From positions 124,001 through 188,000 of the forward strand of contig NZ_LOAS01000007.1 in assembly GCF_001558155.1 (NCBI RefSeq): DNA of 64,000 bases. Reading direction: 5' to 3'. Position 1 is the stretch's first letter. The number at the start of each line of letters is the position of its first letter. The position numbers and the translations under genes were made by a program. The notes under the pieces are model-generated. The model was not told the origin of the DNA. It worked only from the letters and a program-made list of their open reading frames with translations, and searched no databases. This DNA is from Aliiruegeria sabulilitoris. Its GTDB lineage: Bacteria; Pseudomonadota; Alphaproteobacteria; Rhodobacterales; Rhodobacteraceae. Positions 48,756 through 57,632 of this stretch are shown here, piece by piece.

Positions 48756-50261
48756 ATGCTCACAGACGTCCTTCTGACGGTACTTGCCCCGAGCAACCTG
48801 ATCATCATCGCCGCGGCCACCTTCTACGGCTGTTTCGTTGGTGCGGTGCCGGGGCTGACAGCCACCATGGCGGTGGCGCTGCTGGTGCCATTCACCTTCT
48901 TTCTCGACCCGATCCCGGCGATTTCGGCCATCGTGGCCACGACCACGACCGCGATCTTTGCCGGTGACATCTCGGGCACGCTGCTGCGCATTCCCGGCAC
49001 GCCGGCCTCTGCTGCCTATGTGGATGACGCGCATGCGCTCTCACAGTCGGGAAAGGCGCGCACATCGCTCTTTGTCTCGCTCATCACCGCTGCCATCGGT
49101 GGCGTGATCGGGGTGATCATCCTGATGCTCGTGGCACCGCAACTCGCCCGCATCGCGATCAGCTTTTCCAGCTTCGAGACCTTCTGGCTGGCCTGCCTCG
49201 GTCTGACCTGCGCCATCTTCGTCGGCGGCGGGACGGTACCCAAGAGCTTTGCCTCGCTCTGCATCGGGCTGGCCATTGCCTGCGTCGGTATCGACGTGGC
49301 GGTCGGCCATCCGCGCTACACCTTCGGCACCTTCGACCTTCTGGACGGCATCTCCTTCATCCCCGCGATGATCGGTATCTTTGCCTTCTCCGAAGTGCTG
49401 CGGAACGTCCAGATCCTCGACAAACCGGCCGAAACGATCATCCACGCCACTGAAAAGGTCGGCGCGGCCCTGAAGGCCGCGCTCGCCGTGGTGTTCAAAT
49501 ATCCCAAGACGGTCGGAAGTTCCTCCGTGCTCGGCACGCTCGTGGGTGCGCTGCCCGGGGCAGGGGCCGATATTGCCGCCTGGATCTGCTATGCGCTGAC
49601 CCGCCGCTTCTCGAAGAACCCGGAGAAATTCGGCAAGGGATCGCTCGAAGGCGTGGCCGCCGGCGGCTCTGCCAACAACGCTGCCATTGGCGGCGCCTGG
49701 ACACCGGCGCTCGTCTTCGGCATCCCCGGCGACTCCGTCACCGCCATTGCCATCGGCGTGCTGTTGCTGAAGGGACTGACACCCGGCCCGCGGATCTTTG
49801 TGGACCAGCCGGAACTGACCTCGGCGCTGTTCGGCTCTTTCCTAGTGGCCAACATCATGATGATTCCGGTGGGAATTCTCGCCATCCTCGCCTCCACCTT
49901 CATCCTGAAGGTACCGCGCGCGGTCATGGCGCCGGTGATCCTGCTCTTCTCCATGGTGGGCGCCTTTGCCATTGCCGGCACCGTCACGGCGATCTGGATC
50001 GTGCTCGCGCTCGGCCTGATGGGTTACTACATGGAAAAGGTCGGCATCCCGCTCGCCCCCGCCATCCTCGGCATCGTGCTCGGCAAGATCATCGAGGACA
50101 ATTTCATGGTCTCCATGATCAAGGCGCAGGGCGATCTGACCGCTTTCTTCGACAGACAATATTCGATGGTCCTCGGCATCATCACGCTTGGCCTCTGGGG
50201 ACTGCTTGTCCTTCGGAGCATCCGTGAAATCTCACGGTCGAGGCCGCAAACAGAAGGGTAA
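48756..50261 (+). CDS. tctA: Tripartite tricarboxylate transporter, large membrane subunit
   Basis: A 501-residue inner-membrane protein with about twelve helices, the TctA carrier. The family blocks AVPGLTATMAVALLVPFTF and GALPGAGADIAAWICYALTRR are present. It uses ion-coupled uptake of a carboxylate handed over by TctC. The start at 48756 follows AAGGAGGCCGTTTC. It is followed by the aldolase after 5 nt. Confidence 0.95.
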   Translation: MLTDVLLTVLAPSNLIIIAAATFYGCFVGAVPGLTATMAVALLVPFTFFLDPIPAISAIVATTTTAIFAGDISGTLLRIPGTPASAAYVDDAHALSQSGKARTSLFVSLITAAIGGVIGVIILMLVAPQLARIAISFSSFETFWLACLGLTCAIFVGGGTVPKSFASLCIGLAIACVGIDVAVGHPRYTFGTFDLLDGISFIPAMIGIFAFSEVLRNVQILDKPAETIIHATEKVGAALKAALAVVFKYPKTVGSSSVLGTLVGALPGAGADIAAWICYALTRRFSKNPEKFGKGSLEGVAAGGSANNAAIGGAWTPALVFGIPGDSVTAIAIGVLLLKGLTPGPRIFVDQPELTSALFGSFLVANIMMIPVGILAILASTFILKVPRAVMAPVILLFSMVGAFAIAGTVTAIWIVLALGLMGYYMEKVGIPLAPAILGIVLGKIIEDNFMVSMIKAQGDLTAFFDRQYSMVLGIITLGLWGLLVLRSIREISRSRPQTEG

Positions 50262-50266
50262 GTGAC

Positions 50267-51076
50267 ATGAAAGGCAGGAATTGGCTCCGCGATCAGATCG
50301 CAGCTGGTCGTTGCGTGCGCGCGATCTGGCTTGACCTGGGGATTCCGTCCATTGCGGAAGCCGCGGTCTGGGCGGGCTGGGATTGCGTTGTGATCGACAA
50401 CGAGCATGGCCCCGCGGGGCTGGAAACCACGATGCACATCATCCGCGCGGTCGAGGCCGCCGGTGGCCACGCCATCGTGCGCGCGCCCTGGAACGACCAG
50501 GTCTATCTCAAGCGCCTGCAGGAGATCGGTGCGAAGTCGATCATGATCCCCATGATCTGCAATGGCGAACAGGCGAAGGCGGCCGCCGATGCTTGCAGGT
50601 ACCCGCCGAACGGCACCCGTGGCTATGCGGCACCCGTGGGGCGGGCGACGCAATACGGCACCAATACCGGCTACCTCGCGACCCATAACGAGGAAACCTT
50701 CGTGATCGCCCAGATCGAGCACAAGGACGCGATCCCAAATATCGCCGATATCGCGGCGGTCGATGGGATCGACATGCTGTTCCTCGGTCCCAACGACCTT
50801 GCGGGCACGGTTGGCCTTCTGGAGCAACTCGACAAGCCCGAGGCCGAGGCGTTGGCCGCCGAGACGGAACGCCGGATCCTGGAGACGGACAAGCTCATGG
50901 GCACGGTTTCCCGTCCGGCCTACAACCATGCCGAGTTGAAGGAGCGTGGCCATAACCTGATCGTGGGCGAGGTGGATATCTTGCTCATCATGGAAACCTT
51001 CCGCAAGGCGAATGCCAAAATGGCCGAGGCCCTCGGCGACAAGATTGCGGAAGCGGGCGAGACGAAAACCTACTGA
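50267..51076 (+). CDS. HpcH/HpaI-family aldolase
   Basis: A 269-residue class II pyruvate-dependent aldolase. The metal site is indicated by DNEHGP and by LFLGPNDLAGTVG near residues 170-185, with an Arg-containing VRAPWN strand. The family cleaves 4-hydroxy-2-oxo acids (heptenedioate, 2-keto-3-deoxy sugar acids) to pyruvate and an aldehyde. It is the last gene of the LacI-controlled tct operon, which suggests that the transported acid or a derivative is cleaved by it. The start follows GAAGGGTAAGTGAC. Confidence 0.92.
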   Translation: MKGRNWLRDQIAAGRCVRAIWLDLGIPSIAEAAVWAGWDCVVIDNEHGPAGLETTMHIIRAVEAAGGHAIVRAPWNDQVYLKRLQEIGAKSIMIPMICNGEQAKAAADACRYPPNGTRGYAAPVGRATQYGTNTGYLATHNEETFVIAQIEHKDAIPNIADIAAVDGIDMLFLGPNDLAGTVGLLEQLDKPEAEALAAETERRILETDKLMGTVSRPAYNHAELKERGHNLIVGEVDILLIMETFRKANAKMAEALGDKIAEAGETKTY

Positions 51077-51347
51077 CAGGAAGTCCTGTCGACAGAGCTA
51101 GGGCTGTACCGCGTGGCATGGCCCTTGTTTTTTTGACCTGAAGTCGACCGTTGCTGGCTGGTGGTTTGAAGCGTTGCAAGTCAACAGATGGGTCAAACAG
51201 CCAACGCGACCTGCGCTGAACCGACGTCGAGCCAAGTCCGTCACTATGCTGGTCCTGCTCTGACAACGCGTGCCATCCAACCTCGAACCGGTTGTTGGTG
51301 GACGATACGGCGAAGGGCGCTGACGAGCCCATATCAGCCCATGAGGT
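51077..51347. other. Intergenic, low-GC, no gene
   Basis: The region after the aldolase terminator shows lower GC than most of the window. A short open frame (LQVNRWVKQPTRPAL) is present but has no start or homology that I recognise. No transposase, terminal repeat or direct duplication is visible; it could be the decayed edge of an acquired segment. Confidence 0.4.
51100..51134 (+). terminator. Intrinsic terminator of tct operon
   Basis: AGGGC (51100-51104) pairs with GCCCT (51121-51125), with further pairing inside the loop, and seven Ts follow (51128-51134). It lies 24 nt after the aldolase stop. Confidence 0.7.
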
Positions 51348-51734
51348 TCAGATTTGGGCGGCGACAGCAGCCTTGTCGATGACAGACCAAACGCTCTGGA
51401 TTTTTCCATCTCGGAATTCGTAGAACACGTTCTCATCGAACCGAACCCGTTTGCCGTTGACGGGATAGCCGAAGAACTGACCGATGGGCGTGCAGTCGAA
51501 GGCGAGGCGACTGGCGATCATTGGCGGATCACTGGCGAGATGGGTGAAATTGAAATAAAGGTCTGGAATCGCAAGGAAATCCTCGACGAGCATAGCCCGA
51601 TAACCCTTTAGTCCGATAGTTCTTCCGTTGTACTCGACTTGATCGGCAACATAGCGGTGGAGGTTATCCCAGTCTTGTTTGTTCAAGCACTCTATATATG
51701 CCCGGTAGGCGCCTTTGATTTCTTCAGATGTCAT
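51348..51734 (-). CDS. SnoaL-like/ester cyclase family protein
   Basis: A 128-residue protein of the SnoaL-like (NTF2-fold) family: a helix-rich N-terminus (MTSEEIKGAYRAYIECLNKQ) and a beta barrel with FDCTPIGQFFGYPVNGKRVRF. Members include polyketide cyclases and many proteins of unknown function. Coding GC is low (47% in 51541-51600, 45% in 51661-51720 by hand count), which suggests recent acquisition. It stands alone. The start at 51734 is preferred to one at 51878. Confidence 0.8.
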   Translation of the reverse strand: MTSEEIKGAYRAYIECLNKQDWDNLHRYVADQVEYNGRTIGLKGYRAMLVEDFLAIPDLYFNFTHLASDPPMIASRLAFDCTPIGQFFGYPVNGKRVRFDENVFYEFRDGKIQSVWSVIDKAAVAAQI

Positions 51735-51910
51735 GAAGCCTCCTTGGCCCCCTGGTCTTGCAGACGGAATTGAAAGTGTTCCCGCCCGCATTTTCGATAA
51801 TCGAGTTGGCGTGTCGGGCTTTGCTGTACCCACAGCGATTGTCCCCTCAGTCGGTAAGGCATGCACCCCGTAAAGCAAGGGTGCCGTTTCGGCCTAGCGC
51901 CCTCAACCAC

Positions 51911-51953
51911 AAAAAGAAAACGCCAAAGACCACGCCGCTTAATGCGGTCGTGG
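51911..51953 (-). terminator. Intrinsic terminator of mepK-like gene
   Basis: On the minus strand CCACG-(A)-CCGC...GCGG-CGTGG (51930-51953) forms a stem with one bulge, followed by TCTTTGGCGTTTTCTTTTTG. It lies 50 nt after the gene. Confidence 0.7.
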
Positions 51954-52002
51954 CCTTGCAGGGTGTGAACGGTCCTGTCCGGTCAGGGACAGGAAGGTCG
52001 CC

Positions 52003-52575
52003 TTAGCCGTTCCAGCTGCGGACGACGCCGCAGTCCATGTGCACGAAGTTGGAGCCGCGATAGGTGCCGACGCCGCCGCCACCACAGGATTTCGCAGCTT
52101 TGGCGACCTGATAGATCGAGCGGTTCCCAAGGCGAAGATCGGCTGCCTGACCCTTCAGGTGGAGGGAATTCTTGGCAACGCCGCGCGAACGCGAGCGGAG
52201 CATCGCATTGGTGGCGGGCGAGCGGTAGCCCGACAGGAGCATGTAGGGCTCCGAACTGTCGGTCAGGTTATGCGCGGCGGCCATGATGTCGATCGTCCGC
52301 GTGTCGATGGTCTTGACCTCGTTGCGACGCCAGTCGCGCATGAAAGCATTGATCTCTTTCAGCGCATCCTTGATGTAGCTTCCCTCGATCCAATAGATGG
52401 TGTCCATCGTCTCGCCGGTGCGCCCGTTATACATCTTCAGGCGGCGGATATCTCCCGCGCCCCGAAGGAAACCAGCTGCATTCGAGAATGTTGGCGCTGC
52501 CACAACGGCAGTCGCCGCGAACGCGGACAATACGCCACGTCGAGTAATGCCCTTAAGGGCTGACTTTTCTGTCAT
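52003..52575 (-). CDS. DUF882/M15 murein endopeptidase, MepK-like
   Basis: A 190-residue protein of the YcbK (MepK) family, zinc peptidases that cut cross-links in peptidoglycan. The twin-arginine signal is ITRRGVLSAFAATAVVAAP. The metal site is indicated by SLHLKGQAADLR and FVHMDCG. The start MTEKSALKG at 52575 follows AAGGACCG. It is divergent from an L,D-transpeptidase gene; the same two families (ycbK and ycbB) are neighbours in E. coli, where MepK cuts the 3-3 cross-links that LdtD makes. Confidence 0.9.
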   Translation of the reverse strand: MTEKSALKGITRRGVLSAFAATAVVAAPTFSNAAGFLRGAGDIRRLKMYNGRTGETMDTIYWIEGSYIKDALKEINAFMRDWRRNEVKTIDTRTIDIMAAAHNLTDSSEPYMLLSGYRSPATNAMLRSRSRGVAKNSLHLKGQAADLRLGNRSIYQVAKAAKSCGGGGVGTYRGSNFVHMDCGVVRSWNG

Positions 52576-52938
52576 CGGTCCTTGCCTGTCCCGTTTCTCT
52601 TTCCGTTTCCGCTGTTTCGCGGATTTTTCACACCTCATCCCCAGGCGTGCCAGATTGATGCCACAAACCGATTCTCCTTCCAAGTGCGCATTTTGCACCG
52701 CAGCGCTGTGTGGCCGAAAATAGGCAGAAACCTGCTGAGAAAGCGCTAACAAGCGTGAATTTTTGGTTTCTTTCCCGGTACCTGCGCCAGCAAAGTGCAG
52801 GAAAGCCACATCTGCGGTGTGTCCCGGCAACAGCATTTGGGCAAGGATCGGTCCTATGACAGTTGTTCGTGGACTTGGCCCGCAGGCTCGTGGAAGCTTG
52901 GGAAACCTTGCAAACAGGAAATTTTCAAAGGACTTCCC
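52576..52938. other. Divergent promoter region, no gene
   Basis: This 363-nt gap separates the murein endopeptidase and L,D-transpeptidase genes. It must hold both promoters. I see no RNA gene and no convincing operator; a TTTTTGG-rich stretch near 52755-52770 is AT-rich. Confidence 0.4.
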
Positions 52939-54543
52939 ATGTCGATCCTGACGAGACATTACCGCCTTGCGGCCATTGCCCCGGCATTGCTGGGGGCCCT
53001 GCTGTCCATCTCGGCCGTGCCGTTGCATGCTCAGGATACCGCCTTCCGGCAATCCGTGGCCGAGGCTTCCTATGGCAACGAGGCCGTCGGGGCCTTCTAC
53101 CGGACGCGGAACTACGCGCCGATCTTTACCGGGGCCGAGGACGGACCGCGCCGCGCCGCGCTGCTGCGCGCGCTGCAGACCGCCGACATGCACGGCCTGC
53201 CGGCAGGCCGCTATGACCCCGAAGACCTAAAAGCGGCTTTTCGTGCCGCCAAGTCGCCGCGTGCGCTCGGCAAGGCCGAGGTTCTGGCGGCAAAGATGTT
53301 CGTGCAATACGCCCAGGACATCCAGTCCGGCGCCATGACCCCGCGCAAGATCGACAGCTCCATCGTGCGCGATCTGCCGCGCCGCGACCAGGTTGAACAG
53401 CTCAAGGCTTTCACCACGGCTTCGCCCGCGGGCTATCTGAAATCTCTGCCGCCGAAGACGCCGCAATATACCGCACTTCTGGCTGAGAAGATGCGCCTGC
53501 AACATACGTTGGAAAAAGGCGGCTGGGGCGCGGAAGTGCCCGGATCGGCGCTCAAGCCGGGCCAATCCGGCGATGCGGTCGTGGCGCTGCGCAACCGGCT
53601 CATTGCCATGGGCTATCTCGGCCGAAGCGCCTCGCAGCATTATGACGGCAACATGCAGATGGCGGTTCAGCAATTCCAGCTGGCGCACGGGCTGACGCCC
53701 GATGGGGTTGCGGGCGAGGGGACGATCAAGGCGCTGAATGTTCCGGCAAAGGAACGGCTGGCGTCCGTTCTGGTCGCCATGGAACGGGAGCGCTGGACCA
53801 ATATTCCCAAGGGCAAGCGGCATATCCTGGTGAATATCCCGGAGTTTACCGCCCGTATCATCGATGACGGCAAGGTCAGCTTTGCCACGCGTGTCGTCGT
53901 GGGCAAGAACACGGACGGGCAGCGGACGCCGGAGTTTTCCGACGTCATGGAATACATGGTCATCAACCCGACCTGGAACGTGCCGCGCTCGATTGCCACC
54001 AAGGAATACCTGCCGCAGTTGAAGCGGAACCCGAACGCGGTCTCGCATCTTAAGCTGGTGGACTCGCGCGGGCGCACCGTGAGCCGGTCGGCGGTGAATT
54101 TCTCCAAGTACTCGGCCTCGACCTTCCCCTTCGCGCTGAAACAGCCGCCGTCGCAGCGCAACGCGCTCGGCCAGGTGAAGTTCATGTTCCCGAACCAGTA
54201 CAATATCTACCTGCATGACACGCCTTCAAAGAGCCTGTTTGCGCGGGACCGCCGTGCGTTCAGCCACGGCTGCGTGCGCGTCGCAGATCCGAAGGATTTC
54301 GCCTATGCGCTGCTTGCGCTTCAGAGCGACGACCCCGAGGGATTGTTCAATGCTCGCTTGCGCACAGGGGCCGAGTCGCGCGTCAATCTCGACGTCACCG
54401 TGCCGGTGCACATTCAATACCGCACCGCCTTTGCCACGCCGAAGGGGCGGATGAACTACCGCGAAGATATCTATGGTCGCGATGCCAGGATCTGGGCGGA
54501 AATGCAAAAGGCCGGGGTCTCGCTGGAACTCGCCGGTAGCTGA
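52939..54543 (+). CDS. L,D-transpeptidase (YcbB/LdtD-like)
   Basis: A 534-residue enzyme that makes 3-3 cross-links in peptidoglycan. The signal peptide is MSILTRHYRLAAIAPALLGA up to about residue 31. A scaffold region (about 35-190) precedes a peptidoglycan-binding domain (about 205-265, LKPGQSGDAVVALRNRLIAMG) and the YkuD domain (about 290-490). The active site reads SHGCVRV with Cys445. The size and order match E. coli YcbB. The start at 52939 follows AAAGGACTTCCC. Other open frames before it are not coding. Confidence 0.93.
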   Translation: MSILTRHYRLAAIAPALLGALLSISAVPLHAQDTAFRQSVAEASYGNEAVGAFYRTRNYAPIFTGAEDGPRRAALLRALQTADMHGLPAGRYDPEDLKAAFRAAKSPRALGKAEVLAAKMFVQYAQDIQSGAMTPRKIDSSIVRDLPRRDQVEQLKAFTTASPAGYLKSLPPKTPQYTALLAEKMRLQHTLEKGGWGAEVPGSALKPGQSGDAVVALRNRLIAMGYLGRSASQHYDGNMQMAVQQFQLAHGLTPDGVAGEGTIKALNVPAKERLASVLVAMERERWTNIPKGKRHILVNIPEFTARIIDDGKVSFATRVVVGKNTDGQRTPEFSDVMEYMVINPTWNVPRSIATKEYLPQLKRNPNAVSHLKLVDSRGRTVSRSAVNFSKYSASTFPFALKQPPSQRNALGQVKFMFPNQYNIYLHDTPSKSLFARDRRAFSHGCVRVADPKDFAYALLALQSDDPEGLFNARLRTGAESRVNLDVTVPVHIQYRTAFATPKGRMNYREDIYGRDARIWAEMQKAGVSLELAGS

Positions 54544-54850
54544 GAGGTTTGCCGCTGTGGACGGGGGAGCCTCCGCTCTTGAAAGCGCTCCCCCCAAGCT
54601 ATCTGAAGAAAGAGAACTTGAGCGCCTCTCGTGTTCGTCTTTCTCCAAATACCTCCGTTGGAGGCAAGATCCGCAGGAGTATTCCGGCGCCTGAACTCGC
54701 GCAACATTGATGTCCGCTGGAGGATCCCGATCTTCCTCGGACATTCCGGTTCGCCTTCAAGCAAATAGATGCACCTGCCAAACTGCGGTTGCGGTTTTTC
54801 CTCGCTTTGCTCTACATCTGCAGCCCAGAGCGAAAGGCGGGACGAGATCC
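54544..54850. other. Intergenic with repeat, no gene
   Basis: This 307-nt gap holds gene-end repeat copy 4 (54562-54677) and, towards lpxD, the promoter of the lpxD-acp-ketoacyl synthase operon. No open frame is credible. Confidence 0.5.
54562..54677. repeat. Gene-end palindromic repeat, copy 4
   Basis: GGGGGAGC and GCTCCCCC form the first hairpin. A second inverted pair, GAAGAAAGAGAAC and GTTCGTCTTTCTC, surrounds a loop. AAATACCTCCGTTGGAGGCA and GATCCG follow, as in the right arm of copy 2. It lies 19 nt after the L,D-transpeptidase stop. Confidence 0.55.
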
Positions 54851-55942
54851 ATGCAACATTCCATTCAGAACATTGCCGATACATTGGGCGCCAAAGCCGT
54901 CGGGGATGCGTCCCTGACCATTTCCCGCGTTTCCGAACCGGCGAGTGCGGGACGGGATGCGCTGGCTATCGCGATGGCGCCGGCCTACGCGGAGGGCATC
55001 AAGGAGGGGGAGGCGCGCGCGGCGATCCTCTGGGACGGGGCGGATTGGGAGGCAATGGGGCTGGAAGCGGCGGTGTTGGTGTCGCGCCCCCGCTACGCGC
55101 TCTCCGGGCTGACGGAATTGCTCGATATTGGTCCGGAAATCGCGCCGGGCATTCATGAAACGGCGATCATCGACCCGAGCGCCGAGATCGGCGACGGGGC
55201 CGCAATCGGTCCGTTCGTGGTTATCGGGCGCGATGTCGTCATCGGCGTCGGCGCCCGGATTGGTGCGCATGTGTCTATCGGGGCCGATTGCCGGATTGGC
55301 GAGGACGCGCTGATCCATGCCGGGGCGCGGATCGGGCGCAACGTGCGCATCGGGGACCGATTTACCTGCCAGTCCGGCGCGGCCATTGGCGGAGACGGCT
55401 TCTCCTTTGTCACCCCGCAGGCCTCCGGCATGGAGCAAGCGCGCGGCGCGATGAGCGACGAGGTGGAGAATACGGGTCACCAATGGGTCAAGATCCACTC
55501 GCTCGGCGGTGTCGAGATCGGCGATGATGTCGAGGTCGGCGCCAATTCGACCATCGATGCCGGAACCATCCGTGCGACACGGATCGGCAACGGAACCAAG
55601 ATCGATAACCTGGTCATGATTGCCCATAACGTGGTTGCGGGCGAGAACTGCCTGTTCTGCGGCCACTCTGGTGTTGCCGGTTCCTCGATTGTCGGGGATC
55701 GGGTGGTCATGGCGGGGCAATCCGGTGCCGTGGACAATATCACCATCGGCTCGGACGTGGTGATTTCGGCCGCCACCAAGGTGCTGTCCAACGTGCCCTC
55801 GGGCCGGGTTATGATGGGCTATCCGGCGACCAAGATTTCGAGCCAGGTCGAAAGCTACAAGGCCCTGCGGCGCCTGCCAAAACTGATGCGCGACGTCGCG
55901 GATTTGCGAAAGGTTCTTTCCAAGGGGAACGGCAGGGACTAA
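54851..55942 (+). CDS. lpxD: UDP-3-O-acyl-glucosamine N-acyltransferase
   Basis: A 363-residue left-handed beta-helix acyltransferase that adds the amide-linked acyl chain in lipid A. The N-terminal substrate domain (about 1-100) precedes hexapeptide repeats (about 105-340). The catalytic His is His259 in NLVMIAHNVV. Compared with enteric LpxD it has an insertion around GFSFVTPQASGMEQARGAM. It is the first gene of a three-gene operon with an acyl carrier protein and a ketoacyl synthase, not of the usual bamA-lpxD-fabZ-lpxA cluster. It may be the sole LpxD or a second one; this window cannot tell. Confidence 0.92.
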   Translation: MQHSIQNIADTLGAKAVGDASLTISRVSEPASAGRDALAIAMAPAYAEGIKEGEARAAILWDGADWEAMGLEAAVLVSRPRYALSGLTELLDIGPEIAPGIHETAIIDPSAEIGDGAAIGPFVVIGRDVVIGVGARIGAHVSIGADCRIGEDALIHAGARIGRNVRIGDRFTCQSGAAIGGDGFSFVTPQASGMEQARGAMSDEVENTGHQWVKIHSLGGVEIGDDVEVGANSTIDAGTIRATRIGNGTKIDNLVMIAHNVVAGENCLFCGHSGVAGSSIVGDRVVMAGQSGAVDNITIGSDVVISAATKVLSNVPSGRVMMGYPATKISSQVESYKALRRLPKLMRDVADLRKVLSKGNGRD

Positions 55943-55976
55943 ATGTCCCGCACGGCAAGAGCAGGGGAACCAGAAG

Positions 55977-56246
55977 ATGGCCGAGAGCGTCAAGGATCAG
56001 GTGATCGCGATCATCGCGGAGCAGGCGGTTCTGGAACCGGGCGACGTTAAACTGGACTCCACGCTGGAGGATCTCGGCATCGACAGTCTTGGCCTGGTCG
56101 AGAGCATCTTCGCCATCGAGGAGGCGTTCGACATCTCGGTGCCCTTCAACGCCAATGAGCCCGAACAGAGCGAATTCGACATCTCGTCGGTCGCGGCCAT
56201 CATCACCGCCGTCGAGGGGCTGGTCGCGGAGCAATCCGGCTCGTGA
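55977..56246 (+). CDS. Acyl carrier protein
   Basis: An 89-residue acyl carrier protein. The 4'-phosphopantetheine site is Ser37 in GIDSLGLVE. It is distinct from housekeeping AcpP, being longer in the C-terminal part and next to lpxD. The start at 55977 follows AGGGGAACCAGAAG. Its TGA overlaps the ketoacyl synthase start (GTGA), so the two are coupled. It probably carries a chain made by the next gene for use by LpxD. Confidence 0.92.
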   Translation: MAESVKDQVIAIIAEQAVLEPGDVKLDSTLEDLGIDSLGLVESIFAIEEAFDISVPFNANEPEQSEFDISSVAAIITAVEGLVAEQSGS

Positions 56247-57451
56247 AACGCGTTGTCATAACGGGGCAGGGCACGATCAACGCTCTGGGAACGAACGTGC
56301 CCGAGACCTTGGAGGCGATGCGCGAGGGAAAATGCGGCATCGGTCCGTTGGAAATCCGCGATGTCGACCGGCTTGCCATCCAGATCGGTGGGCAGGTCAA
56401 GGGATATGACCCGGACAGCGAGTTCAACCGCCAGCAGATCGCCCTTTATGATCGGTTCACACAGTTCACGCTGCTCTCCGCCCGTGAAGCCATTGCCCAA
56501 TCCGGCTTGAGCTTCGAGGGCGATCTGGCCGCGCGCTCCGGTGTCGTGCTCGGCAATTCCGGCGGCGGCATGAACACGCTCGACGACAATTACCGTACCG
56601 TCTACGAGGACGGGAAGAACCGCGTGCACCCGTTCGTCGTGCCCAAGTTGATGAACAACGCGGCCGCCTCTCATGTCTCGATGGAATTCAACCTCAAGGG
56701 GCCGACCTTTACTGTCGCCACAGCCTGCGCCAGTTCCAATCACGCGATGGGCCAGGCTTTCTATTTCATCCGTTCCGGCATGGCCGAGGTGATGATTACC
56801 GGCGGTTCGGAGGCGATGCTCTGTTTCGGCGGGGTGAAGGCGTGGGAAGGGCTGCGGGTGATGTCCAAGGATGCCTGCCGCCCGTTTTCAGCCAACCGCA
56901 ACGGCATGGTGCAGGGCGAGGGCGCGGCGATCTTCGTCTTCGAGGAATACGAACACGCCAAGGCCCGCGGGGCCGAGATCATTGCCGAGGTGATCGGCTT
57001 CGCGATGACATCGGACGCGGCCGATATCGTCATGCCGTCGAAGCAGAACGCCGCGCGGACGATGACGCTGGCCATGAAGGATGCCCGGATCCGCCCCGAA
57101 GAGGTGGGCTATATCAACGCCCATGGCACCGGAACGGCGGCCAATGACAAGACCGAATGCGCAGCCGTCGCCGATGCGCTCGGCCATCACGCCAACGACC
57201 TGATGATCTCATCGACGAAATCGATGCACGGTCACCTGATTGGCGGCACCGGCGCAGTGGAACTTCTGGCCTGCACCATGGCGCTGAAGGACGGGATCGT
57301 CGCGCCCACGATCGGTTACGAGGAGCCCGACCCGGAATGTGCGCTGGATGTCGTTCCGAATGTCGCGCGCGAGGCCAGGGTCGATGTCGTCCTGTCCAAT
57401 GCCTTCGCCTTTGGTGGCTTGAACGCCGTTCTGGCCCTGCGCCGGGTCTGA
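56243..57451 (+). CDS. Beta-ketoacyl-ACP synthase (FabF/KAS II-like)
   Basis: A 402-residue condensing enzyme. The Cys-His-His triad is Cys162 (TACASSNHA), His294 (NAHGTGTAA) and His331 (SMHGHLIGG), so it can both decarboxylate malonyl-ACP and extend. The start is a GTG at 56243 that overlaps the ACP stop. It is not next to the other fatty-acid genes (fabG, fabZ) and no ketoreductase is in the operon. A dedicated elongation step for the LpxD acyl donor is the likely role. Confidence 0.9.
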   Translation: MKRVVITGQGTINALGTNVPETLEAMREGKCGIGPLEIRDVDRLAIQIGGQVKGYDPDSEFNRQQIALYDRFTQFTLLSAREAIAQSGLSFEGDLAARSGVVLGNSGGGMNTLDDNYRTVYEDGKNRVHPFVVPKLMNNAAASHVSMEFNLKGPTFTVATACASSNHAMGQAFYFIRSGMAEVMITGGSEAMLCFGGVKAWEGLRVMSKDACRPFSANRNGMVQGEGAAIFVFEEYEHAKARGAEIIAEVIGFAMTSDAADIVMPSKQNAARTMTLAMKDARIRPEEVGYINAHGTGTAANDKTECAAVADALGHHANDLMISSTKSMHGHLIGGTGAVELLACTMALKDGIVAPTIGYEEPDPECALDVVPNVAREARVDVVLSNAFAFGGLNAVLALRRV

Positions 57452-57568
57452 AGGCCAGCGGCTGATCAGCGGATGAGCGCGGGGCGATAACCCTTGTTTT
57501 CGGGATTTGCGACGACGTGTTTTCAGACCGCTGCGCTCGCCCATATTTGAAATCGACCAGTTCGCCAC

Positions 57569-57597
57569 AAAGAAAACGCCGCCCAAATCGGACGGCG
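57569..57597 (-). terminator. Intrinsic terminator of ialB-like gene
   Basis: On the minus strand CGCCG-TCC...GGG-CGGCG (57577-57597) forms a stem, followed by TTTTCTTTG. It lies about 36 nt after the ialB-like stop. Confidence 0.75.
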
Positions 57598-57632
57598 CTC
57601 TGCAAAGGTGGTCTGGATTTGAGCGGGTCGGC

